Origin: Sipunculus nudus
Taxonomy: Eukaryota > Annelida > Sipuncula > Golfingiida > Sipunculidae
Direction of reading: 5' to 3'
DNA length: 64,000 nt
NCBI GenBank assembly: GCA_026874595.1
Contig: CM049311.1
Coordinates: forward strand, 10,695,676-10,759,675
Shown here: piece after piece, positions 35,401 to 44,570 of the stretch
Numbering within the stretch: the stretch's first letter is position 1
Layout: each line of letters begins with the position of its first letter
The notes under the pieces: generated by a model
What the model was told of the DNA's origin: nothing
Database searches by the model: none
What the model saw: the letters and a program-made list of their open reading frames with translations, nothing else
Position numbers and translations under genes: made by a program

Positions 35401-36901
35401 AACTCTGAAATAGCGCAGTCCGTGGTTTTGTAAATAAGAAAGTTGTCATTATAAAAATTCATAAATGAAATATAGTCATTTTCTTCGAATTAGAAATAAG
35501 TTGCCCTTTGCAGTAATAATGCATATAAAGACATGCTCGCGGTTATTCGCGGTATACGGCCTGAGTCATGCGCCCATACTTACCAGTTCGAGGCTGTTCT
35601 GTTGAGCACTATAATAAAATATCAGTTTTTCCTGATTTTCCTAGTTTCATACAAACAGGACCAACTTTGATTTGACACCAATGTTTACTCAAAGAAATTT
35701 TAAAAGTTAACAAAGATAAATCAAGCAATCCCTTTCAGCATAAAATGCAACCTGAAGAGAAAATATATTAAAGTAGCCTATTCACCTATCTTTTGAAAAA
35801 GAATATATTTGATTACTTGCTTCCTCTATGTATATATTAATGATTTTAAGGGAATTTTGGTTATGAAAAATTCATATAAGGCCTTCATAAAGGATGTATG
35901 AAATTGTTTATCAACAACATGTTTGTAAACACAGCAATGTTATCAAACGGGAAAACATATTACCTTAAGCCTTAAGTAGGCTGCATATATGCGGAGGTAT
36001 AGAAAGGTCACTTGTTGCAAAACGCAATTTGCAAAGCTATGGCTTATCTAACTTACTGCCAGATGCCCTTGTTGAATTTGGTTGATTATTTTTGCGGACC
36101 CCAACATATTATAAACACGTTGATATAAACAAAACAAGCAGCCTTTGTGCTTGGTGGTATCTACGTTTTCTGGCCTATTACTATGAAAGTCGTGTAACCG
36201 CTGCTTGGTATGGCGAGGTGCTCGGGGCAAGAACACCAGAATTGTAATCAGACCAGGGAAAGCGTGGTATTGCATTGTGCACCCTGTCCAGTATTAAACA
36301 TGCGACATCCGCTCTAGTTGGGTTGATTACAGCGGGACACAAGCTCTCATTGACGTGATTCTTGGTCCTACGCCTGAACGGGTGTTATTATACCAGCGAC
36401 TGCAACGTATAATGCTGCGTATATAAATATATAGTTATAACAGAAATATAACAGGATTTTTAAAAAAAATTAACCAGAACTAATTATATGATGTAAAGCA
36501 TCGTTATGAGTGATTGAGGAAATTCATTTATTTACTCATGGGTGAAGATAGGTTTTCCAGTCAGTGACGGAAAAAAAAACTGCTCGAATATGGGTCAACT
36601 GTACATGAACATATACCCTGGCTGAAATGACTGCTCGGAAACTTTTAAAATAAATATTTACCCGTTTTCCCTAGTCCTCTCTTCCAAAAACTATTCAACC
36701 TCAACCAGAAATATTCAGAGTTCGAAGATATTGTCCAAAAATAATTAGTTTTACCTTCAGCTGTCTGTTGCCCATAAGGTATTCCTTCGTAGTTTTCTGC
36801 TTTCCTCCTGAGAAGGCATAATACAAGCCTATCACTACCGAAACGGCCAGAGTAGCTCCGAAAACCACCCAGTCAAACCAATGTAACGCCTTAGTGGACA
36901 T
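19857..36901 (-). CDS. SLC5A8-like: SLC5 sodium-coupled monocarboxylate transporter-like gene, complete, 16 coding exons
   Basis: Sodium/solute symporter (SLC5) that would sit in the plasma membrane and couple Na+ entry to uptake of monocarboxylates or related solutes. Coding exons in gene order: 36901-36755, 34226-34035, 32667-32599, 32234-32183, 31300-31233, 30639-30559, 30286-30213, 29714-29574, 29050-28915, 28514-28429, 24916-24733, 24244-24158, 23800-23646, 21084-20984, 20605-20466, 20006-19857. Every junction is GT-AG with matching phase, and the total is 1863 nt, giving 620 residues plus stop; human SLC5A8 is about 610. Family landmarks are the TM1 stretch ending IGLYYAF, VLGNTAEMYLHGT, GGMKAVVWTDVFQG, NFDPDP, YPGLPGLF, the Ser-rich Na+-site helix SLSSSMNALSAVT, and a cytoplasmic tail with DNPAF, as in SLC5A8. 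Substrate cannot be read from sequence; SLC5A12, SLC5A6 or SLC5A5-like roles remain possible. A possible polyadenylation hexamer (ATTAAA, gene sense) lies at 19413-19408. Confidence 0.93.
20466..20605 (-). CDS. SLC5A8-like: SLC5 gene coding exon 15 (residues 525-571)
   Basis: The exon encodes the start of the cytoplasmic tail, with a Cys cluster (FCCCCPES) and FFWCGVDH. The acceptor is TTATAAG|G, directly preceded in gene sense by ATT repeats. The donor is AAG|GTATTC, phase 0. Confidence 0.85.
20984..21084 (-). CDS. SLC5A8-like: SLC5 gene coding exon 14 (residues 491-525 in part)
   Basis: The exon encodes SVFPLYKLSFAW and the last transmembrane helix, ending ISFITG. The acceptor is TTTCAG, and the exon ends after one base of a Gly codon (ACAG|GTACGT). 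Confidence 0.88.
21247..21313. repeat. (TA)n microsatellite in SLC5 intron 13
   Basis: About 33 uninterrupted TA dinucleotides between coding exons 13 and 14. Confidence 0.95.
21470..22170 (-). repeat. Older, degenerate part of the satellite, ~30-37-bp monomers
   Basis: Irregular monomers in plus sense read as GGACCTGTTTGTATCGGT plus ATGTTATACTTAC. They match the half-units of the 70-bp array but vary in length and sequence. Some keep donor-like cores in gene sense (for example near 21655, 21795, 21855 and 21985). The open frames at 21479-21949 and 21613-22044 are products of the repetition, not genes. Confidence 0.85.
22170..23645 (-). repeat. 70-bp satellite carrying splice-donor cores, in SLC5 intron 13
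   Basis: Twenty units in exact 70-bp register, the shared segment beginning at 22241, 22311 and so on to 23571, preceded by a variant unit. In gene sense each unit has CCAACAGATCCGTAAGTACA, identical in its core to the exon 13 donor (GATCC|GTAAGTA). Eighteen of the twenty keep GTAAGTA; those at 22311 and 22731 carry GAAAGTA. Each unit is a dimer of ~35-bp halves; the other half has CAGATCCGAAAC without GT. The array runs directly into exon 13 at 23646. Confidence 0.95.
23646..23800 (-). CDS. SLC5A8-like: SLC5 gene coding exon 13 (residues 440-491 in part), abutting a satellite
   Basis: The exon encodes a helix and the start of an extracellular loop with two N-glycosylation sequons (NCS and NQT). 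The exon ends GATCC|GTAAGTA at 23646, and its last ~16 nt match the satellite that fills the following intron. Reading through the donor meets an in-frame TAA at once, so splicing must occur here to keep the C-terminus. Confidence 0.9.
24158..24244 (-). CDS. SLC5A8-like: SLC5 gene coding exon 12 (residues 411-439)
   Basis: An 87-nt exon encodes a helix with ALGSPIAGVMMLG and FSPFSNSI, matching the family pattern of Gly-Pro-x-x-Gly followed by PFxNS. The donor is ATA|GTACGT, phase 0. Confidence 0.9.
24361..24397 (+). repeat. (CT)n microsatellite in SLC5 intron 11
   Basis: Uninterrupted CT run (GA in gene sense) about 115 bp upstream of coding exon 12. Confidence 0.95.
24733..24916 (-). CDS. 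SLC5A8-like: SLC5 gene coding exon 11 (residues 349-410)
   Basis: This is the longest exon apart from exon 2. It encodes SLSSSMNALSAVTWKDIL, the Ser-rich helix aligned with the Na2-site helix of this fold, then a further hydrophobic helix. The donor is CAG|GTCAGT, phase 0. Confidence 0.93.
25215..25995 (+). repeat. ~0.7-kb direct repeat, copy 1, SLC5 intron 10
   Basis: It matches 26395-27075 in order: TTTCAGGAGGCG, AAAAGGAAGTAAAG, CACATGACTC, TATCTTTCCATGATAACCAT, GCGAGTGGTAGAAC, GGACAAAGGAATGG. A poly-G tract at 25632-25646 is a local expansion. Confidence 0.8.
26395..27075 (+). repeat. ~0.7-kb direct repeat, copy 2, SLC5 intron 10
   Basis: Second copy, same orientation and block order as 25215-25995, about 1.15 kb further on. 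The open frames in it are not conserved between copies, so it is not coding. Confidence 0.8.
28429..28514 (-). CDS. SLC5A8-like: SLC5 gene coding exon 10 (residues 321-349 in part)
   Basis: The exon encodes LLPYFILDVLGYPGLPGLF and IFSGAL, the conserved start of the sodium-binding helix region. It ends phase 2 at TTGAG|GTAGGA. The next intron (3.5 kb) contains two copies of a ~0.7-kb repeat. Confidence 0.92.
28915..29050 (-). CDS. SLC5A8-like: SLC5 gene coding exon 9 (residues 275-320)
   Basis: The exon encodes a strongly hydrophobic helix (about residues 276-300) followed by YYYDKGCDP, the family CDP loop. The donor is CAG|GTAAAC, phase 0. Confidence 0.9.
29574..29714 (-). CDS. SLC5A8-like: SLC5 gene coding exon 8 (residues 228-275 in part)
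   Basis: The exon encodes FDPDPTKRLTFWPLIFG and the TM7 helix with SQAFIQRYCAL, which matches the family SQxxxQRY segment. It ends phase 2 at AGATT|GTAAGT. Confidence 0.9.
30213..30286 (-). CDS. SLC5A8-like: SLC5 gene coding exon 7 (residues 204-228 in part)
   Basis: A 74-nt exon encodes the loop ending GRINFF. It stops after two bases of an Asn codon (TTCAA|GTAAGC), which exon 8 completes to give the family NF-DPDP stretch. Confidence 0.88.
30559..30639 (-). CDS. SLC5A8-like: SLC5 gene coding exon 6 (residues 177-203)
   Basis: An 81-nt exon encodes GGMKAVVWTDVFQG, one of the best-conserved SLC5 segments, and the TM6 helix after it. The acceptor is TTTCAG and the donor is TTG|GTAGGT, phase 0. 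Confidence 0.9.
31233..31300 (-). CDS. SLC5A8-like: SLC5 gene coding exon 5 (residues 154-176)
   Basis: A 68-nt exon encodes VTGFPIWGSILL and the following TM5 segment. It completes the split Val codon from exon 4 and ends CTG|GTAAGG, phase 0. Confidence 0.88.
32043..32160 (+). repeat. Three copies of a 37-bp repeat beside SLC5 exon 4
   Basis: The unit starts TGATATATAATTGTAATGTT and ends near TATTTATCTTT, with one or two substitutions between copies. It lies just downstream of the exon 4 donor in gene sense. Confidence 0.9.
32183..32234 (-). CDS. SLC5A8-like: SLC5 gene coding exon 4 (residues 137-154 in part)
   Basis: A 52-nt exon encodes YMGLAMYAPATALES in TM4. It ends after the first base of a codon (TCAG|GTGATT). 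Three copies of a 37-bp repeat lie about 20 nt beyond the donor. Confidence 0.87.
32308..32406. repeat. (TA)n-rich tract in SLC5 intron 3
   Basis: TA dinucleotides interrupted by AAATA and CTATA, about 75 bp upstream of coding exon 4. Confidence 0.9.
32599..32667 (-). CDS. SLC5A8-like: SLC5 gene coding exon 3 (residues 114-136)
   Basis: A 69-nt exon begins YISARFNSRPLRL, matching the family YLELRFN position after TM3. The acceptor is TTTCAG and the donor is CAG|GTAAGC, phase 0. Confidence 0.88.
34035..34226 (-). CDS. SLC5A8-like: SLC5 gene coding exon 2 (residues 50-113)
   Basis: The exon encodes TM2 and TM3, with the conserved SAIYVLGNTAEMYLHGT segment that forms part of the substrate path in SLC5 proteins. 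It follows a TTTGCAG acceptor and ends GAG|GTAAGT, phase 0. An open frame on the opposite strand (34011-34211) is a shadow of it. Confidence 0.92.
35765..36195 (+). repeat. Dispersed ~420-bp repeat, copy C, in SLC5 intron 1
   Basis: It is closely similar to copy B over its whole length, from GCCTATTCACCTATCTTTTG to CTACGTTTTCTGGCCTATTA. It lies antisense to the symporter transcript. Confidence 0.85.
36755..36901 (-). CDS. SLC5A8-like: SLC5 gene coding exon 1 (residues 1-49)
   Basis: The exon contains the start codon and the first transmembrane helix (about residues 10-30), then the family motif YLMGNRQLK. The donor is AAG|GTAAAA, phase 0. The following intron (about 2.5 kb) holds a dispersed repeat at 35765-36195, and a second copy lies upstream of the start codon. 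Confidence 0.9.
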
Positions 36902-37174
36902 CTCTACTGTCTCCTGTAAACTGACTTCAGTCGTTGAAGAAAGTCACATAATATATGAGATTCAGATAAAGATTGTTTATCAGCAGAGGTCGCTGATCAA
37001 AGTACGAAAGGTTCATTATAGATCACTCATTCGAGTTATTTTAATCAATGAGTGAAATGGTTGACTTAAATTTACGACATTGATTCAGATCATCCGCGGG
37101 TCCGAGTTGACTTAGTAAGTTGTTGAGAATGGGATTAGTTAAAGTTGTGAAAATGACGGATGATCTTGTAACCT

Positions 37175-37555
37175 ACGTTAAAGTCAGCTATTCGCCTTCC
37201 CTTTCTGTAGAATTTATATGATTTCTAGCCTATTATATAGCAAATATTAACGAACTGTAAGTAATTAATGGACAGTTCTGATACTGCCCCTATGATGGTC
37301 GTGTAAAGTTGTTTATCTACAAGCTGCTAGTATTGTTAACCAATGTTGTCAAACGGAAACACCTATAACCTAAGACAGTTGGCTGCACATGTGCGGAAGT
37401 TGAAACTTCACTAGTTTCAAAACCCTGGTTTGCCTGACTTGCCATCAAATGTCCTTGTTCAATACGGCGGGCCTCCCACATGTTATAAACACGTTGATAT
37501 AAACAAAACGAAGAGCCCGTGTGCGGTGGGATCGCCGTTTTCTGGTCTATTGTTA
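37175..37555 (+). repeat. Dispersed ~420-bp repeat, copy D, upstream of SLC5 exon 1
   Basis: A more diverged copy in the same orientation as C, with the shared blocks AACCTAAGACAGTTGGCTGC and TTATAAACACGTTGATATAA. It lies about 275 bp upstream of the start codon, so it may sit in or near the promoter. Confidence 0.8.
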
Positions 37556-37559
37556 TAAA

Positions 37560-39390
37560 AAGTTCAAGGAATTATCTTTAGTTAAAAGACGTCAGATATC
37601 GGAATATGCCCCTTTAATTTACCGTTTATGTAGACTCATAGGATCGACTACACTTATCTACCTGTTCTTCAGGACTGTTACGTCGGGATATACATTTTAT
37701 TCTCGGCGAAGAAAGCGTAAACTTGTGGGTGAGACCTTGTTGAGGGCCTTTAGTGTAAGGCCAAAAGCGAGGACTCGAAACCAGTATACTAATAATATTC
37801 TAACCGCTCTAGCCGTACAATGTTTGATATATTCCATAAATATTTTACCTGTCAACTGGTCATTTGTTAAAAACTAATGTTCGGAATTTGTGTTTACGTA
37901 TGAATCAAAGTTCCTGTTGGAGCGGTTGACCTTTTGCATGGGGTCGGTTGTAAGACCTAAGAACTAATATAAAAATATTGCTGTATTCAATTATTTTATG
38001 ACTTAAATGTAATGTCAGTCCTTTCACATATTATTTCATAAATTGGGAAGCTAAACATTTTCGTGGTGAATTGGACTTGTTCTTTTATGCAGAAAATGTC
38101 CTGCGGTTAGGTATATACGATTCAAAAAAAAAATAACAAAAATAACAAAATGATGAACTGAATATGAAGGGATCTCCCACCTTTTACTTCAGGGGTGATA
38201 AATAAAGTTTTGGTTATTACCGCTGTTAAGTTTAAGACTTTAGAATCAATCATGCGCGAAGTTGATGAATGACTCCGTGCAAGTGAGCACCATACTTCTT
38301 GGGCGACAACCTTTGACTCAGATGATAGATAATCAGATTATTCACGATCAGATGATTATCCGCAACTAAGTTTACGTAAACATACACACAACAACAGTGA
38401 TTATTAAACAAACTTCTAGTTATCTTGTTGCCAATCTGACATTATCCAGGACTGGACGTCGACATCCCCATATCCCGGGCTGACGGGGAGCGGGGTGGGG
38501 GTCGGTTGGGAGACAGGGGTCGTTTGTGCAGCCGTCAGTATTCGATTCTGGACTGCATCTGTTTGTGCCGTATTATTACAGGAATGTTACATGATTTAAA
38601 AAAAAATATCGCTCAGCTTATGTTCACATTTGTTCATAAAACATACCATTAGCCATGTTAAAAACATGTATTCATAATGAGGTGAAACATTTGCTTGACC
38701 TTTGTTAATTTAAATGCTACTCACATGGAACAAAAAAAAAAAAAAGACCAGAAAATCGATCCTACAACCAATGAGAAAAAGGTTCTCGCAGGGTCCCAGT
38801 GAAACATACTGGATTTTAGTTATAATACCATGACTCCTTTAAGAACCCTTTTTCTTTTCTAAGATTTAATGTTCATATAATTCAGGTTGGAAGAATATAG
38901 ATAACTTTCATACTCTGAAGAACTTGTCATCTCTTTGTAGTGTAAGATATCTTCTGTTTATAGTATAAAGTTATTCTTTGTGTTAATGAGAAGTAAAAGC
39001 ACATATTGAAATACATGTCCTAAAAGCTTCCTACAACATTTTGGCTTCAGTTATACCACGACCAATGGTTTTTATTATGGTTTTCTTTTAGTTGCTTGGT
39101 TGTTAACTTAGTCATGTATTTTTTTTTCTGCTAGCTTATTTGGGTTCGCCTGTGTTCTGGCGAGCAGAACTGGCCTGTGAAGTAACCATAAAGAGACTTT
39201 TCTCGCGGCTTGTATTTAAATACTCCCCGCGCTTACGCAGCTCAAGACAAAGTTTGATCAGAATCCCTTCTTTAAAATATTTTTAAATGCTAATTCTACG
39301 TATGTGTACATCTGCAGAATTCCTGTCCGGTTTCCGACTACGTGACAGGGCAGTATCACACGCTTCCTCTTATTTTATATACTTGCGTTA
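37560..39390. other. Intergenic upstream of SLC5, no supported gene
   Basis: The 118-codon frame at 37521-37877 starts in dispersed repeat copy D and has no recognised motif. Otherwise AT-rich. Confidence 0.5.
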
Positions 39391-39394
39391 ACTG

Positions 39395-39650
39395 CACCTG
39401 ATGGTCCTCGGTGCGTTATCTTCCCCATAGCCGGGCCATACCACGGAGGAACCCCCGAAAGGCGCACTCGTTTGTGATTGAGAGAGGACCGTTGGGCACG
39501 GCCTTCCCAGTAAGCCTGCAGAACGCTAACCCTAGGTGGGGGCCGGCCGTGAAAAATCTCACCCCCTCGGCTGAGATTCGAGCGCACGTTCTCCAGGCTT
39601 TGAGTCATGTTCCACCTCTCCTGAGCCACAGAAGCCGGCGGAGGAATATA
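39395..39650 (-). mobile_element. tRNA-like SINE, copy 1 (candidate)
   Basis: On the minus strand GCGCTCGAATCTC resembles a pol III B box, preceded by TGACTCAAAGCCTGG as a possible A box. The body shares AGCCTGCAGAxCGCT, GGCCGxCCGTGAAAAA and CTCGGCTGAGATTC with the copy at 42.43 kb. GC content is well above the surroundings. Confidence 0.55.
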
Positions 39651-39889
39651 TGGGGTCTCTCCCCAACTGTTTCAATATAAGATAAATCCCCTCCCGTACA
39701 CCATACGACATGTACTAAATGGTTAGGGCCTGTCGTTTCTGGGATATATAAAAATGCCTTTGAAACTTTTTCACAGGTTAATCCTAATGAAAAAGTTGAA
39801 TGGACCTTTTATTAACATAATTGTATCAACACATTGCAGCAATAACACACACCAAGTTGAATGGCTTAGAATTTCCATTTAACTCTTAA

Positions 39890-40060
39890 ACAATATCGAC
39901 ACTCTCTGCTGGCAAACCGGGTTCGATTCCCAGTATCCCTTTAAGAGTGGGCTGTAGTTGCCCGTCCAAGGTCGGTGGTCTTCTGAGGTTTCCCCGGTTT
40001 CCACCTACAGCCTACCGAACGCCACTATCCGAGCAATGGTAAATGTCTCGCACTAGTTTT
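39890..40060 (+). mobile_element. Possible second SINE family with perfect B box
   Basis: GGTTCGATTCCCAG at 39920 is a perfect pol III B box. Downstream, TGAGGTTTCCCCGGTTTCCA resembles SINE body sequence. No convincing A box or tRNA cloverleaf was found, and the ends are undefined. Confidence 0.35.
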
Positions 40061-41344
40061 AACGTTTTATCCAGGTATATTTATATAATTATTAACTTGA
40101 ATTGTTTTGTTAGTTATTATTTTCTATATGAATAATTGTATAATTATATAGATATGAAATATAATCATATTTATTCAAGAGGAAAATATATTAAATAAGC
40201 TATATTTTAAACACTGCTTTCGGAAATTCAGGTTGTACTGAGGTCAAAAGACTGCTTGAGTTAAAGAACGGAAAAGAATGGCGTTCCAGCTGAGGGAATC
40301 TGCAGAGGAAAAAGCCTTTTAACAAATAGGAAAGAAAAATCATATTTTCATAATTTTCAGAATTTGTTAAACTCTTCTAGTTTTATTTTAAACAAGAAAG
40401 TAAATCAACAAGAAAGAATGTTCTACGCTTCTGAAATATGTTATCATTCAACTGTTTATTTCAGCAGGAAAAGTGAAAACGATGCATATGTTCTCTTGGG
40501 TTGAATCCTCAAATGGTTTCTGGTTTTCACTAAGTGCAAAACACAGCAGGACTGACAAAAAAGGTAACTGACGGGATGTGATATCCTGGTGTGAAACACA
40601 ACCACCTTTAGTAAAACTTTGTAAGAACCTGTAATAATAAAGTTAAGCAAATATCTCTTCATTAAAAAAATATAAAAAAAAGTTAAAATTAACGTGTGTC
40701 AGAGCAAACTGGTATCCAAATCGTATAAGGGTGAAAAAGACTGAAGGTAATTTACAAACTGACAGGGAGCAGGGTCAAGGCGAGCAGATCCGAGTTTACC
40801 CGCAGCCCCCGTCGAAGAATGGACTAGTAGGAATGGGGTGGCTGACATAGTTCCGGGCTTTAACTAGCCATTTTGAAACCAACAGTACATCAGACGGTCA
40901 CCTACATGAAACGTTATCTTAAATGATTTTCATTAATATAAATAGACCCAGATACCCATCAAATATCAATAATATCATAAACGTTGATAGGGCTTGGAGA
41001 GACGTTCTGACACTGAGTAGGACTGACTGACCCTGGCATGCGTGGCCTGATTTCTGGAGAGATGTTTAATCCGTGTGACCGGTGCACCATTTATGCACCA
41101 TTACAGTGCAAGAGAACTGAACAATGTAAATGTATCAATGGATTATATATCGTGCGTTTTATCTTTTTCAACTTTATCGACATTTCCTAAAACAATCTCT
41201 TTCTATCAGAAATAACAACTAGGGACCCATGGGTTTCGACGCTCAGCTGAGTTTGTCTATAAGGTTAGGTGTATGAGTTTTTGTTCCAAATTTTGGTTCT
41301 GTGATCAGTTTGAAGCCAACCTGTCTACCCAAACTGGAGTTTTC

Positions 41345-41990
41345 ATCTAAAACTAATGGATTGGCCCGGTGACCTAAGTGACCCGAAAATCAATAGGAAT
41401 CTTCCACTATTGGCAGGTGCGCCACGTGGAAGACGGAAGGTTTGGGATGAAAAGTTTGGCTTAAAATGCATCTACAGTCTTTTTAAAGAAGTGGGTCCTG
41501 TGACCTTGACCTTTGACCTCATGACCCCAAAATCAAATTGGTTCTTACATTATTGGAAGGTCCTATATAAGTCAAGTTTGAAACCAGTATGTCAATCCAA
41601 TCTGGAGTTATCATCTAGGAACAAATACTTGGACAGATGGCCCCTGTGACCTTGACCTTTGACCTTGTGACCCAAAAATCAATCAGGTTCTTCCCCTATT
41701 TACAGGTGCGTCACATGGAAGACGGAAGGGTGGGAAATAAAGGTTGGGCTTAAAATTTATCCGAAATATATTAAATATGTGGGTCCTGTGACTTTGCCCT
41801 TTGACCTCATGACCCCAAAATTAAAAAAATTATTGGGTGAAAGGTTGGCCACAAATATCTCAGGTTTGAAATCCATATATCAATCTAAACTTGCTTTATC
41901 ATCAGGAAACAAATTTCTCGGACATACAGAAAAGTTTCAGGACACAGATAAAATTACAGTTGCATATCTCAAAGTATCAATACAATTTGG
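41345..41990 (+). repeat. ~140-150-bp tandem units with nuclear-receptor half-sites, block 1
   Basis: Four units, near 41362, 41493, 41643 and 41781, share CCTGTGACCTTGACCTTTGA and GACCCCAAAATCAATAGG. TGACCTTTGACC is a direct repeat of the AGGTCA half-site with one base between (DR1). No coding function. Confidence 0.8.
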
Positions 41991-42034
41991 CTGTCTCCAA
42001 AAAAAAAAGAGGAAAAATGCATCAAAAAGAGTAA

Positions 42035-42250
42035 AAAAAAAAAAAAAAAACGGTGGTGCCACAAGTCTTCAGGAACCGCAGAAACCAATCATAATCAATA
42101 ATCAGGACACTGGATGAAACCACGGTTGAGAAACATAATTGCTGTCATTTAACGGTCTCGAAAACAGAAAACAAAACAAAAAAATACAGGTGGCGCCACC
42201 AGTTTCCGGGAATTGACAAAACTAATCATGGTCAATATTCAAGGCAAGAT
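42035..42250 (-). repeat. Reverse-oriented fragments of the same dispersed repeat
   Basis: Read on the minus strand, two successive pieces match the GCATTGATxxCCATGATT and GGTGGCGCCACC blocks of copy 1. The palindrome is intact at 42189-42200. Confidence 0.6.
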
Positions 42251-42429
42251 TTATGGCAATCCATGCATTAACTAACAAGATTTAATTTTTTTTTGGTGGA
42301 GCTAACCGCCAACATTTTTTAAATACTGACTTATCTTATTCTTAACCTAAGTATGTGCATCTGCTGAGTTTTCATTTCGGTTTGGGACTACTTGTAGGGC
42401 GGTAGCACTCGCTTCCTATCATTTTTTTA

Positions 42430-42665
42430 ATCATTGTGTCGCCCAGGCCCGGTGTCTACCGCACCTGCGGGTCCTAGGTGTATAATCATCCCCATTGCTG
42501 GGTCATAACACCGAGGAACCCAAAAAGATGCACTCGTATATGTGTGATACACAGCTGCGGGGCACAGCCTTCCCATTAAGCCTGCAGATCGCTCACCCTG
42601 GGAAGGGGCCGACCGTGAAAAACCTCACCGCCTCGGCTGAGATTCAAACGCATGGGTGGATGAGC
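42430..42665 (-). mobile_element. tRNA-like SINE, copy 2 (candidate)
   Basis: It matches copy 1 over ~220 bp, including GGCACAGCCTTCCCATTAAG and CCTCGGCTGAGATTC. It interrupts the half-site repeat blocks on either side, so it probably inserted after them. A diverged third copy is suspected at 63510-63715 (TATAATCATCCCCA, TTTGAATCC). Confidence 0.55.
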
Positions 42666-42689
42666 CATATTTGCAAGATGAAAGGTTTT

Positions 42690-43110
42690 GGTCTAACAGT
42701 TTAGCTGAAAATGGGTCAACAAGCATTTTCAAGAAGTGGGCCCTGTGACAGTGACCTTTGACCCGGTGACCTCAAAATTGATAGGGTTCTTCATCCATGG
42801 GTAGGTGAGCCATATTTGCAAGAAGAAAGGTTTTAGTCAAAAGGTTTAGTTTAAATAGGTCCACAAGCTTTTTCAGCAAGTGGGTCCTGTGGCCGTGACC
42901 TTTAACCCCGTGACCTCAAAATCGATAGGGTTCTTCATCTATGGGTGGTTGAGCCATATATGCAAGATGAAAGGTTTTGTCAAATGGTTTGGCTTGAAAT
43001 CGATCCACAAACCAATGTCGGACGAACAGACGGACGGACGGCACAACAGACAGACGGACGCGTGAAGGGAGGCGTTACTTTATCCCTTTCGCAACCTCGT
43101 TGCGAGAGGA
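42690..43110 (+). repeat. Half-site tandem repeat, block 2, with hairpin end
   Basis: Units near 42738 and 42882 repeat GTGACCTTTGACC-like cores and GTGACCTCAAAATxGATAGG. The block ends with ACAGACGGACGGACGG and a small hairpin CGCAACCTCGTTGCG at about 43090, then AGGATAATAAAATAA. This order looks like the 3' end of a dispersed element. Confidence 0.75.
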
Positions 43111-43114
43111 TAAT

Positions 43115-44260
43115 AAAATAAACGAACACACAACTTAATTGATGACGCTTGTTAGATTTGACAGGCAATATTTATGGCTGGACTTGTCGAGGTAGAAGCC
43201 TAGCCTCGGTCAGGCTAGGAATGTGGGGTTGTTGTATGATGGGAGCATTACGTTAAGGAACAGAGACTGGGCCCTGATGAGATTGGCTGGAGAAATAGTG
43301 ACGTCATGTCCACTATTTTGAAATGACTGATTTATTTCTTCACGTAGTTTTATTGTTTCCTGAAAAAAATGCTGAAAGTGTGAAATATAGATAGCTTTTG
43401 TTGAGATGTAGAATTATTTGTTTCATCGGTGATATCTGTGGTTGACTGTTACAGCTGTTCTTTTTAAATCATACACCATCGTGTTATTTATATTGAATAA
43501 TAAAAAGAAAAATTGTCATATGCCTGGAAATGACTTCAGTTTGTGCAAAATCTTTAGTTTTATTTTTATCGCTTAATGTACTTTATAGAATGAGATATTA
43601 CGTTTGCTGGACCTATATTGTACTCAGGAATATAAAACTAATAAAGACTGGTGACAAGTCTTATAAATTGTCCCGCCACTGTTATAAACTGGCAACCATC
43701 TTGACAAAAACTTTTTTTTATTACAATTAACAACATGCTAACAAACAGAAGCAGATATACATTAACTGTACGGCTTATACGTAACACAATAACAACTAAT
43801 ATAGTCGTTAAACTACACAACTATTTATATATGTGTGTATGTGTAACTGGTAGAGGTGCTACCGTTAGTTGTATCATCAATACACTTTGACCTTCGTATT
43901 GCGGTTTATCCACACGAATTGGCAGGCACCTATCATGGCAGGTCTCATGACTGTATAACAAAAGTCAGACCGACAATGTATCCCCCTGGACAGTTCTTAT
44001 CAATAATCAAGAAGGATTCCATTTTAATATGAGTACAATGTGATAGTTATCTTAAACGGTGACCGCAGCTTTTGGTGCATAGGCTGGTAGAGGAAGTTTT
44101 GTTAAACTTACCCCTTTACCACGCAAATGGATGGGTTTATTATCAAAAACAATGTGAACGCGTGATAACAAACATTGTATAACTGCATGTAATTCGCTGT
44201 TAAAGTATATATTATATTATATTACGTTATTTTATAATGTTATGGTTTATTTACTTATAT
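43115..44260. other. Intergenic, no supported gene
   Basis: Contains a short perfect hairpin at 43199-43219 (CCTAGCC and GGCTAGG around a 7-base loop). Otherwise nothing recognised. Confidence 0.5.
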
Positions 44261-44261
44261 A

Positions 44262-44570
44262 ATAAAAATAATAGTAATTTATTTTGTAAAGCGTTAAATC
44301 CACAGTGTTGTGCTCTTAAACGCTATTACTAGCAAGCAATTGCAAAAAAAAGGCTGAGAAAAAAATATTCATTAAATAAGAATGAAGGCAAACATTTAGA
44401 TAATACTTAGGATAGATAAAACATGCACATAATCCAGTAATATACATTAATTATGATACTTAACCAATAAAAGACATTAAACCTATGAACAAGTAGTTAA
44501 AGTTACGGTATGGAAATGAAAATCTGCACACATGCAAAATCACAGCTAATCGAAATATTGCACAAATAAG
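44262..44570 (-). mobile_element. Isolated 3' end related to the CR1/L2-group LINE
   Basis: The sequence TTTATTTTGTAAAGCGTTAA at 44277 and the bases after it closely match the 3' tail of the LINE at 5967-6030, in the same orientation, then diverge. This fits a 5'-truncated insertion of a related family. The outer limit is approximate. Confidence 0.5.

Noticed and set aside
37521-37877. 118-codon frame upstream of the symporter
   Set aside because: It begins inside dispersed repeat copy D, has no motif, and has no supporting splice or start context.
39375-39680. Overlapping frames of 84 and 89 codons
   Set aside because: Both lie in a SINE-like repeat that recurs at 42.43 kb with different frames, so they are not protein-coding.
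39918-39935. A functional tRNA gene
   Set aside because: Only a B box is convincing. No cloverleaf or A box at the right distance could be found, so a SINE fragment is more likely.
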